Source: an uncultured Lachnospiraceae bacterium (GTDB taxonomy: Bacteria > Bacillota > Clostridia > Lachnospirales > Lachnospiraceae). Taken from it: 32,128 nucleotides of DNA. A model generated the notes under the pieces. It did not search any database, had not been told where the DNA came from, and was given only the letters and a program-made list of their open reading frames with translations. The translations under genes were made by a program, and so were the position numbers. Where the stretch lies: positions 1-32,128 of the forward strand of contig CANPXP010000034.1 in NCBI GenBank assembly GCA_947586255.1. The letters run 5' to 3'. Below are positions 6,992 to 13,636 of the stretch, in pieces. The stretch's first letter is position 1. Every line of letters starts with the position of its first letter.

Positions 6992-8329
6992 TCAGCCCCG
7001 TTGATTTTCCATCAGGAACTTCTCCATCACATCGGCGAAGGCCACTGACTCGCTGCGCGTCAGCTTAAACTTGCTCTTGCTGCTCCCATTGATCATAGAC
7101 AGAAAGTCGCTAACTTCATACCGAAGCCCGTCTTCCATAAATCTGTCTGAATACTTCTCCACCTCATTCGGATTTTCGTGATGCACTTCGAAGTAAGTTG
7201 TCTTCCACCACGGCGGCTCTACGACAATATATCCTTTCGTCCCGGAAATCAGCAGTTTTCCTTCCGATTTCACGCCCAATCCGCACGTGGCCGTCGCCAT
7301 GCCGTTCGGATATGTGAAGGACGCTTTGGTAAAGAGGTCCAGCCCATTCTCCGCCTTGATCATATCGAAACGGACATCCGTGTAACCTTCTCCGAAAATC
7401 TTCATAATCGGCAGCATACAATAGCTTCCCAGCTCTGTGAAACTGCCGCCGTATTTTAAATCTGTCAATTCTCTGCCGTCCGCTTTTTCCAGCTTGGTAA
7501 AGCAGGCCTCGATACTCCTGATATTGCCGATCATTCCACTGCATGCGATTCCCATCAGCTGATTAAAGCCCGGGCAATACGCGGTCTTGATCCCCTCGAA
7601 CAAAATCCTCTTTCGTTCCTTGGCCATACGGAACAGCTCGTCCGCCTCCGCTCCCTTCAGCACCATCGGCTTCTCGCAGAGTACGTGTTTATCGTGCTGC
7701 AGGGCAGATTTGATATAGTCGTAGTGCGTCTCGTGCGGCGAGGCGATGTATACGGCGTCCACCGCGTCGTAGAAATTCTCCAGATCATCATAACAGTCCA
7801 GGCCCCATCGCTCGGCGAACCGTGCCGCGCTTTCCCTGTGCGGATTGTATACCGCCTGTGTATTGACGCCGCTGACTTGTCTGGCCTCCGGCATAAAACG
7901 CTGCGCAATCCGTCCCGTGCCGATGACGCCGATCCGCTGAATCTGCATATTCTGCTCACGCAGCATCGTACTGGAAATATTTTTGGTTCTGTCAAGATAA
8001 ATTACCTTACAATAATCTTTCAGAAAGTCAAACTGTCCGACCCAGTCCGAGCCGACGGTAAAGATATCAATCTGATATTTTTTGATATCCTGAATTTTCT
8101 GCCCAACGCTCTCCTCTATGATGATCTCATCGGCAAACCCCGTCTCTCTGACATGCTCTATGCGCGTCATCAGCGAATCCACCACGTTGAGTTTTCCCCT
8201 GGTCTGATCGTAGTTCTCCGTCGTCACGCCCACAATCAGATAATCGCCCAACGCCTTGGCGCGCTTCAGCAGATTATAATGTCCTTCATGGAAAAGATCA
8301 AAAGTACCGTATGTGATTACCTTAATCAT
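6992..8329 (-). CDS. Bifunctional TagD-like cytidylyltransferase / Gfo-Idh-MocA oxidoreductase
   Basis: Two complete domains are fused in 445 residues. Residues 1-128 are a glycerol-3-phosphate cytidylyltransferase-like domain of the TagD type, with the nucleotidyl-transfer HxGH motif (His14, His17) in YGTFDLFHEGH and the C-terminal RTKNISST (114-121), close to the family RTEGISTT. Residues 131-445 are a Gfo/Idh/MocA NAD(P)-dependent oxidoreductase: a Rossmann GVIGTGRIA at 134-142 and the CEKP motif in the 220s. TagD makes CDP-glycerol from CTP and glycerol 3-phosphate; Gfo/Idh enzymes oxidise or reduce sugar-like alcohols. The fusion implies consecutive steps or a modified CDP-polyol. It overlaps the upstream TagF-like gene by four bases (ATGA), so the two are translationally coupled. 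Confidence 0.88.
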   Translation of the reverse strand: MIKVITYGTFDLFHEGHYNLLKRAKALGDYLIVGVTTENYDQTRGKLNVVDSLMTRIEHVRETGFADEIIIEESVGQKIQDIKKYQIDIFTVGSDWVGQFDFLKDYCKVIYLDRTKNISSTMLREQNMQIQRIGVIGTGRIAQRFMPEARQVSGVNTQAVYNPHRESAARFAERWGLDCYDDLENFYDAVDAVYIASPHETHYDYIKSALQHDKHVLCEKPMVLKGAEADELFRMAKERKRILFEGIKTAYCPGFNQLMGIACSGMIGNIRSIEACFTKLEKADGRELTDLKYGGSFTELGSYCMLPIMKIFGEGYTDVRFDMIKAENGLDLFTKASFTYPNGMATATCGLGVKSEGKLLISGTKGYIVVEPPWWKTTYFEVHHENPNEVEKYSDRFMEDGLRYEVSDFLSMINGSSKSKFKLTRSESVAFADVMEKFLMENQRG

Positions 8330-10896
8330 GTCTTTCTCCCTCTTTCCGGCAGTCTCTCCTTCACGAAACGATGAACATGCTCCCCGCAGGTTCCGTCATG
8401 GTTGGCCGTGACGCTCTCAAACGCCGCAAGCTGTCTGTCCCGATCGTAAGCCGCCCCCGCCTTCCTGCCGTCCACAAAGTCCGCCAGGGAATGGAAGGCG
8501 CCTTCGAGAGCCGCATAGGGGAACCACTCGGACTGCAGGCAGAAGCCCGGCTCGTGCGCTCTCAGCTCCTCCCTGTCGTACACAATGGGGATTTCCGCGT
8601 AGGTGTTCGCCGCGCAATCCACGCGATACAGTTTCCTGTCATAAAAGGAAAAGTACCCATAACCCGCAAGACTATTGTGTTCATCGGTATATTCCACAAA
8701 ATTCCCTCTGGTGTAATCACTGTAATAACCGTTTGCGGTCTTGTCCGGCAGCGGGAACGGCGGCGTCCACTCCTCCATCCTGCCGGTACTCCGCTCCATG
8801 CGGATGAACATATTGCCCCACAGGGGAGCGATGTAGGCGTAATCTCCGTCAAAGGCGATGTTCGCGAACGGCCTCTCCATGCTCTCACACTGTTGGATTC
8901 TGTTATAGCACCGAAAATTCTCCGGCACGCCTGAATATTCTTTCAATTCACCCGTCCGCATGTTCCATTTCGTGAGCACGCTGCCCTCGTAGGGCAGGAT
9001 CCACAAGGTCTCCCGATCAGGCTCTATCGACAGTCCCATGCAGCCGCCGGTCAGGGCAGCCCCGCTGTGCAGAATTTCGGGCTCCGCCGTACAGTCGTCG
9101 ATATCCAGCGAGACCACCGTGTCATTGACCGGAGAGCATAACAGCAGCCGTCTTCCCACGATTGCCCGGGCGCCCCAGCGCTTTTCCCCGTTGATCTCCG
9201 CCTGATTGATTTCCGCATATGCACTCAGATATGCAACGCTCTCATCGTCGGTATCCAGCCTGACGATATAGGGGTATTCGTTTGCCCACAAAAAGATATA
9301 CTTTTCAAAATCCACGCCGCCGCCGAACGCCCGCTGATTTTTCCCTACATCCATCAGCGGAATGCTCTTCTCGACTCTGCCGTCCGCCACCACCAGAATC
9401 TCCCGAGCGTTGGCCGGACACACATATACCTTGCCGTTTCGCTCGAACGCGTTGGCAAAATAGCCGCCGTACGCGTAAGAGGTGAGGTCGCAGTAATAGC
9501 GATAGTGGTAATCATTGTCCGGAGAATGGTACAGCTTGTTTCCCTGTGTGACGACCCATCTGTCGCGCCGGAAGCCTCCCATCGGCCCTTTGACAATCTC
9601 GCCTCTCCAGTCGTCCTCTCCCGGCGCGCCGTGAATATTATTGTTTATAAGGAAAATGGGCTTCCCCGCAACCCCGAACAGTGAGGTGACGCTTGTCCCG
9701 GCGTCGCCGATGTAAGCGTCGGACAGCGCGATCGTCTCCTCAATATCGGGCGTCTCGTCCAGGATACCGATATCCTCCTCCACAAACGCTCTTTTCAGCG
9801 CTTCGTACTGCGCTTTATAGGAAGCCCGCATGGATTCAAACGTGGAATCCAGCAGCGGATGCGGACGCCACAGAAGGCAGGCGTTCTCTCTGCCCCTAAA
9901 CGTGTCAAAGACATACCGCATTTTATCAAGAAACTTTTCTGTGTCAGACAGCATGCCGTTGATGCTGGTGTTGTAAAAACAGACTTTCCTGCCGTCCATA
10001 TGCCGCCGCCACTCTGCCGGCGGTTCCGGCGGGTTCTGGCATTTCCGGATGACGCTGTCCAGTTTCGGACTGCCGAAGGGCAGAAACTTTGCGTCGGGAA
10101 TGAGTTCGTGAAAATACTTCCTGATCTCCGGGCACTGGATCACGATATAGTCCGCATGCACATATGCCGGGCAGAATTCCTGTGCCTCACTCATACCGCC
10201 CGTCGTAACATAATAAGGTATATATACTAATATTGCCGTATACTTCTTGAGATTGTCGGAATAATACTGCGGGTGCACGCTTGTCACATAATTGCATCGA
10301 TCGTACGGATTATGGATATAGGCGGCGTCCGGTCTGTGCTCCTCCAGGCTGTAACTGTGCCAGTCCGTCACTTCGACATATGCGGGATACCGGTCCCCTT
10401 CATAGTATTCTCTGCCGAAGCTGCCATCCTGATTCCTGTCATAATAAGGGATTGGCACGCAGTACACGTCGCAGTCCGGATCCGCCTTGGCCGCCAGGTA
10501 CACGCTTTCCATGCTGTCCCACATCGACACCTTATAGGGGAAGAACACGATCTCCCATCTGACCCGGATATCATGCTTCGCGCTGTTTTCGACTCTGATC
10601 AGCTGTCTGCGAAGTGTCTTTAAAATCTTGTCCGCGCCGTTTTTGTCCTGATCGATCTCCTCATACACATGGAACAGGGTTTCGCAATATTGCTCCAGAC
10701 AGGACACCGTCGCATGCCCTTCGCCCTCCAGTTCCTCGATGCTCTCGCCGAGAGACACGGCAAACTCCTGGCACTCGCCGAGCATGGCGCGCGCCGCCTT
10801 CACATCGGCCTTATACAGAGCCTGTCTGATTTCTTCATGGGCCTGGTGCAGGCTTTCGATGCATTCCAGCACCTCCAGCTTCTGGGCATTTCTCAT
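8326..10896 (-). CDS. TagF-like glycerophosphotransferase domain fused to a C-terminal propeller-like domain
   Basis: This 856-residue protein has three parts. Residues 1 to about 95 are helical and rich in Glu, Lys and Leu, probably coiled coil. Residues about 105-430 resemble the GT-B fold of CDP-glycerol glycerophosphotransferases: HNPYDRCN, LPFGSPKLD, LWRPHPLL (matching the family R-x-HP) and LSDAYIGDAGTS (matching SDYSS, with Gly-Asp-Ala-Gly replacing the Tyr). Residues about 440-856 consist of short repeated beta-strand segments with aromatic and Gly-Asp turns, as expected of a beta-propeller, although I cannot count blades reliably. No signal peptide or membrane helix is evident. It is the first gene of an operon with a TagD fusion and GDPD. 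The propeller may bind a glycan or protein acceptor. The TagF assignment is more distant than for the gene at 478. Confidence 0.7.
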   Translation of the reverse strand: MRNAQKLEVLECIESLHQAHEEIRQALYKADVKAARAMLGECQEFAVSLGESIEELEGEGHATVSCLEQYCETLFHVYEEIDQDKNGADKILKTLRRQLIRVENSAKHDIRVRWEIVFFPYKVSMWDSMESVYLAAKADPDCDVYCVPIPYYDRNQDGSFGREYYEGDRYPAYVEVTDWHSYSLEEHRPDAAYIHNPYDRCNYVTSVHPQYYSDNLKKYTAILVYIPYYVTTGGMSEAQEFCPAYVHADYIVIQCPEIRKYFHELIPDAKFLPFGSPKLDSVIRKCQNPPEPPAEWRRHMDGRKVCFYNTSINGMLSDTEKFLDKMRYVFDTFRGRENACLLWRPHPLLDSTFESMRASYKAQYEALKRAFVEEDIGILDETPDIEETIALSDAYIGDAGTSVTSLFGVAGKPIFLINNNIHGAPGEDDWRGEIVKGPMGGFRRDRWVVTQGNKLYHSPDNDYHYRYYCDLTSYAYGGYFANAFERNGKVYVCPANAREILVVADGRVEKSIPLMDVGKNQRAFGGGVDFEKYIFLWANEYPYIVRLDTDDESVAYLSAYAEINQAEINGEKRWGARAIVGRRLLLCSPVNDTVVSLDIDDCTAEPEILHSGAALTGGCMGLSIEPDRETLWILPYEGSVLTKWNMRTGELKEYSGVPENFRCYNRIQQCESMERPFANIAFDGDYAYIAPLWGNMFIRMERSTGRMEEWTPPFPLPDKTANGYYSDYTRGNFVEYTDEHNSLAGYGYFSFYDRKLYRVDCAANTYAEIPIVYDREELRAHEPGFCLQSEWFPYAALEGAFHSLADFVDGRKAGAAYDRDRQLAAFESVTANHDGTCGEHVHRFVKERLPERGRKT

Positions 10897-10947
10897 CGAT
10901 CCTTGTTCCTCTTGCTGTCATATAGAATGATAGACATATATTAGAAT

Positions 10948-10976
10948 ATTATATTCTCGGCACGGAGATTTGTCAA
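10948..10976 (-). promoter_or_regulatory. Consensus SigA promoter of the TagF-propeller operon
   Basis: Minus-strand TTGACA (10971-10976) and TATAAT (10948-10953) with a 17-base spacer form a perfect vegetative promoter. The transcript would start near 10941, about 45 bases before the start codon at 10896. Confidence 0.85.
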
Positions 10977-10987
10977 TTCACCGGACG

Positions 10988-11021
10988 CAAAAGCGGCGCT
11001 CCCTGCCGGGCGCGCCGTTTT
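10988..11021 (-). terminator. Rho-independent terminator after rplA
   Basis: On the minus strand CGGCGC/GCGCCG arms (11012-11017 and 10994-10999) enclose a 12-base loop and are followed by GCTTTTGCG, about 25 bases after the rplA stop. It ends the ribosomal operon just before the next promoter, so rplJ-rplL do not follow here. Confidence 0.7.
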
Positions 11022-11041
11022 ATGTCTGCATTCTGCGGTGA

Positions 11042-11731
11042 TTAGTACCTCGCCGTATTCACCTTCACGCCGGGGCCCATCGTGGTCGTCAGCGTAATGC
11101 TTCTCAGATACTGTCCCTTCAGCGCGGAGGGTTTCGCCTTGACGATCGCCTCCATCAGCGCGTCGAAATTCTCCTGCAGCTTCGCCTCATCGAAGGAAAC
11201 CTTGCCGACCGGTACGTGGATGATGTTTGCCTTGTCCAGTCTGTATTCGATCTTACCGGCCTTGATATCGTTGACCGCCTTCGTGACGTCCATCGTCACC
11301 GTACCCGCCTTCGGGTTGGGCATCAGGCCCTTAGGGCCGAGGACTTTACCGAGGCGTCCCACAACGCCCATCATATCGGGAGTCGCTACAACCACGTCAA
11401 AGTCGAGCCAACCTTCGTTCTGAATCTTCGGGATCAGCTCCTCGCCGCCCACGTAATCGGCTCCCGCCGCCTCCGCCTCGGACAGCTTGTCGCCCTTGGC
11501 GAACACCAGAACCTTGACGCTCTTACCTGTTCCGTTGGGCAGTACGACCGCGCCGCGGATCTGCTGTTCCGCATGACGTCCGTCACAGCCGGTCCTGATA
11601 TGAACCTCAACCGTCTCGTCAAACTTTGCCGTTGCAGTCTTCTTCACCAGAGCGATCGCCTCAGCGGTATCGTACTGAACGCTGCGGTCTACCAGCTTGG
11701 CAGCCTCTTTATATTTCTTACCATGTTTCAT
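11042..11731 (-). CDS. rplA: 50S ribosomal protein L1
   Basis: A 229-residue protein matching bacterial L1 in length and sequence: it opens [16 protein letters not shown], carries [16 protein letters not shown] in the first third, the hallmark [16 protein letters not shown] in the centre, and ends [13 protein letters not shown]1 binds helices 76-78 of 23S rRNA, forms the L1 stalk that moves tRNA out of the E site, and represses its own operon by binding an mRNA mimic. It starts at ATG with GGAGG upstream, 13 bases after rplK. It is the last gene of the operon, followed by a terminator rather than by rplJ and rplL. Confidence 0.98.
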   Translation of the reverse strand: MKHGKKYKEAAKLVDRSVQYDTAEAIALVKKTATAKFDETVEVHIRTGCDGRHAEQQIRGAVVLPNGTGKSVKVLVFAKGDKLSEAEAAGADYVGGEELIPKIQNEGWLDFDVVVATPDMMGVVGRLGKVLGPKGLMPNPKAGTVTMDVTKAVNDIKAGKIEYRLDKANIIHVPVGKVSFDEAKLQENFDALMEAIVKAKPSALKGQYLRSITLTTTMGPGVKVNTARY

Positions 11732-11744
11732 GTCAAATCCTCCA

Positions 11745-12170
11745 TTACTCTTCTACTGTGATACCCATGCTTCGTGCGGTTCCGGCGATCATGCTCATGG
11801 CCGCCTCCACGCTTGCGGCATTCAGATCCGGCATCTTCGTCTCTGCGATCTCGCGGAGCTTATCCTTGGAGATCGTGGCAACCTTCGCCTTGTTCGGGGT
11901 TGCGGAACCGGATTTGATGTTGCACGCCTTCTTCAGAAGAACCGCGGCAGGGGGAGTCTTGGTGATAAAACTGAAACTTCTGTCCGCATAAACCGTAATG
12001 ACGACGGGAATGATGACGTCGCCCTTATCGGCCGTCTTTGCGTTGAACTGTTTGGTAAATTCAACGATGTTCACGCCGTGCTGTCCAAGCGCGGGACCAA
12101 CCGGCGGCGCCGGCGTTGCTTTGCCGGCAGGGATCTGTAACTTGATGTAGCCTTCTACTTTCTTTGCCAT
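11745..12170 (-). CDS. rplK: 50S ribosomal protein L11
   Basis: A 141-residue protein of standard L11 length. It has the N-terminal [20 protein letters not shown] motif, [11 protein letters not shown], the central [15 protein letters not shown] and the C-terminal rRNA-binding segment ending in ARSMGI. L11 binds the GTPase-associated centre of 23S rRNA and is needed for factor binding and for RelA activation. The start is set by AGGAGG seven bases upstream. The 121-base gap upstream, separating it from nusG, contains an L1-binding mRNA element that should control both rplK and rplA. Confidence 0.98.
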   Translation of the reverse strand: MAKKVEGYIKLQIPAGKATPAPPVGPALGQHGVNIVEFTKQFNAKTADKGDVIIPVVITVYADRSFSFITKTPPAAVLLKKACNIKSGSATPNKAKVATISKDKLREIAETKMPDLNAASVEAAMSMIAGTARSMGITVEE

Positions 12171-12190
12171 AACGGCACCTCCTAATATAA

Positions 12191-12236
12191 TGTGGTACGG
12201 GCGTACCGCCTCGTCCTTCCGCGCGGTACTCCCACA
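12191..12236 (-). promoter_or_regulatory. Ribosomal protein L1 autoregulatory site (23S helix 76 mimic)
   Basis: On the minus strand an outer stem TGTGG/CCACA encloses GA, then an inner stem GTACCGC/GCGGTAC, then a seven-base internal loop ending in GTA. The TGTGGGAG and TACCACA sides match the GGTGGGAG...TACCACC sides of the L1-binding region of 23S rRNA. It lies 20 bases before the rplK start. L1 repression of the rplK-rplA mRNA through such a mimic is established in other bacteria. Confidence 0.75.
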
Positions 12237-12291
12237 GTATATCTAACCCCTGACGGGGATAAATATCGGATTGCTTCTTCCTGATATCGAA

Positions 12292-12807
12292 TTACTTCTT
12301 TCTGACTTCCGCGAAGCTGATCTCCACCGGCGTCTCTCTGCCGAACAGCTCGACATTGATGGTCGCCGTCTGCTTGCCGAAGTCGATTCTCTGCACGACG
12401 CCGACCGTGTCCTTCCACACGCCGGCCACCACCGCGATCGTATCGCCCTCCGCGAAATCCACGGTCATATTCTCCACCTTGATGCCGAGCGGCCTCATCT
12501 CCGCCTCCGTGAGCGGCACCGGCTTGCTTCCGGGGCCGACGAACCCTGTCACGCCTCTGGTATTCCTGACCACATACCACGTGTCGTCGTTCATGATCAT
12601 ATTGATCAGGACATAACCGGGGAACATCTTCTTCTGCACGTTTTTGCGGACGCCGTTCTTCATCTCCATGACGTCCAGCATCGGCACCCTGACCTCCAGG
12701 ATCTCCTCCTCCAGATGCCGGTTTTCTATCGTCTTCTCAATATCGGCCTTCACCTTGTTCTCATACCCGGAATAGGTATGAACAACATACCAGTTTGCTT
12801 CTGCCAT
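12292..12807 (-). CDS. nusG: Transcription termination/antitermination factor NusG
   Basis: A 171-residue NusG of typical length. The N-terminal NGN domain opens WYVVHTYSGYENKVK and contains KMFPGYVLI; VRNTRGVTGFVG ends it. The C-terminal KOW domain follows from VDFAEGDTIAVVAG to the lysine-rich end. NusG binds RNA polymerase and links it to ribosomes or termination factors. It is located between secE and rplK, its standard position. The 3' end is unusual in carrying an imperfect 21-base tandem repeat that spans the stop codon. Confidence 0.97.
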   Translation of the reverse strand: MAEANWYVVHTYSGYENKVKADIEKTIENRHLEEEILEVRVPMLDVMEMKNGVRKNVQKKMFPGYVLINMIMNDDTWYVVRNTRGVTGFVGPGSKPVPLTEAEMRPLGIKVENMTVDFAEGDTIAVVAGVWKDTVGVVQRIDFGKQTATINVELFGRETPVEISFAEVRKK

Positions 12808-12847
12808 ACTAATACCACGCCTTTCCCAGTCAGTGTTTCAGAATTGT

Positions 12848-13066
12848 TCAGAAGGAGAGCGTCGTGAGGAAATCCACGCCGTACTGCAAACCGAAATCCA
12901 GTATTGTGATGATCGCCCCGACCACCACGGAAATGATGACAACCGCGACGGACTGCTTGATGAGATCGTCCTTGTCCGGCCATGTAATTTTCTTAAACTC
13001 GGCTTTCACACCGTTCCAGAATTTCGCAATTCCGGACGTCTTGCCCGATTTAGCGGAATCTCCCAT
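12848..13066 (-). CDS. secE: Preprotein translocase subunit SecE
   Basis: A 72-residue short-form SecE. The cytoplasmic amphipathic segment contains KAEFKKITWPDKDDL with the conserved Trp-Pro, followed by a single transmembrane helix of about 24 residues (VAVVIISVVVGAIITILDFG region). SecE clamps SecY in the membrane channel and is essential. AAAGGAG lies six bases before the ATG. It sits between rpmG and nusG, as in most Firmicutes; no tRNA gene fits in the 32-base gap to rpmG. Confidence 0.95.
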   Translation of the reverse strand: MGDSAKSGKTSGIAKFWNGVKAEFKKITWPDKDDLIKQSVAVVIISVVVGAIITILDFGLQYGVDFLTTLSF

Positions 13067-13098
13067 GTCATGCTCCTTTCCCCGTAAAGACCGGCGAC

Positions 13099-13248
13099 TT
13101 ATTTCGTCTCCTTGTGCAAAGTATGGGTCTTGCAGAATCTGCAGTACTTCTTCGTCTCCATCCTGTCGGGATGCGTCTTCTTGTCTTTGGTCGTATTGTA
13201 GTTACGCTGCTTGCACTCCGTGCATGCCAATGTGATTCTTGTACGCAT
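13099..13248 (-). CDS. rpmG: 50S ribosomal protein L33
   Basis: A 49-residue L33 of the zinc-ribbon type: CTECKQRNY near residues 9-17 and [13 protein letters not shown] at the end supply four cysteines. The ATG at 13248 is chosen over the ATG two codons upstream (13254), because GGAGG is seven bases from the former but nearly touches the latter. It is the first gene of the operon and directly follows a good SigA promoter. Confidence 0.95.
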   Translation of the reverse strand: MRTRITLACTECKQRNYNTTKDKKTHPDRMETKKYCRFCKTHTLHKETK

Positions 13249-13333
13249 GTTCATACCTCCGTCTGTATTCGTAAATCCTGCCTCTGTTATTTTTGAGCAT
13301 AAAAAAAAGACCTGAATCTTATGTTGCTCAACC

Positions 13334-13362
13334 AATATATCACACAGCGCCAGCGAAGTCAA
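13334..13362 (-). promoter_or_regulatory. SigA promoter of the rpmG-secE-nusG-rplK-rplA operon
   Basis: Minus-strand TTGACT (13357-13362) and TATATT (13334-13339) are 17 bases apart. The start point would be near 13327, just where an inverted repeat (TTGAGCA/TGCTCAA, 13293-13331) with a run of T begins. Confidence 0.75.
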
Positions 13363-13405
13363 CCGTATTTCTTCAAATAATTCACCATAATTTTCCCCAG
13401 GCTTC

Positions 13406-13433
13406 TAAACTTTCAGCGCAGGCGTTTCGATAT
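13406..13433 (+). promoter_or_regulatory. Candidate flagellar sigma-28 promoter for the FliD-like gene
   Basis: TAAA (13406-13409), 16 bases, then TTCGATAT (13426-13433) resembles the SigD/FliA pattern TAAA-N15-GCCGATAT at ten of twelve positions. It would leave a leader of nearly 200 bases before the start at 13637. I see no better promoter closer to the gene. Confidence 0.4.
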
Positions 13434-13519
13434 ATAGGATATAGAATGTCGGCAGATATGGCAAGCGTTGGCATTATGCTGTAAAAATCACCAATTTTTT
13501 CGTTATTTCTTATTTATAT

Positions 13520-13545
13520 ATATCGGTATTTCCGGTTGCATTTTA
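13520..13545 (-). promoter_or_regulatory. Minus-strand sigma-28 consensus-like site
   Basis: Read on the minus strand, TAAA (13542-13545), 15 bases, then CCGATAT (13520-13526) is an exact match to the core SigD/FliA consensus. It points toward rpmG, about 260 bases away, and away from the FliD-like gene. Chance occurrence in A+T-rich DNA is possible. Confidence 0.35.
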
Positions 13546-13636
13546 AGCGATATTGGTGTTACAATAAACTTACTAATACTATCCGAATTTGTCGATGTTA
13601 TTTTCGGGACAATCCGCGGAGGAAAGGAGGGGCCCC

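Larger units (their letters stand above)
13255..13636. other. Divergent intergenic region between rpmG and the FliD-like gene
   Basis: This 382-base A+T-rich stretch has no convincing gene. It carries the rpmG promoter and leader on the minus strand, two sigma-28-like sites facing each other, and, near the right end, the AAAGGAGG ribosome binding site of the FliD-like gene. A 30-codon minus-strand frame in the middle has no ribosome binding site and is not called. Confidence 0.6.

Noticed and set aside
13067..13098. Possible tRNA-Trp between rpmG and secE, a known Firmicutes position
   Set aside because: The gap is only 32 bases, too short for a tRNA.
13400..13495. Thirty-codon minus-strand frame in the rpmG upstream region
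   Set aside because: No ribosome binding site, no recognisable motif; position downstream of the sigma-28-like site is not enough.
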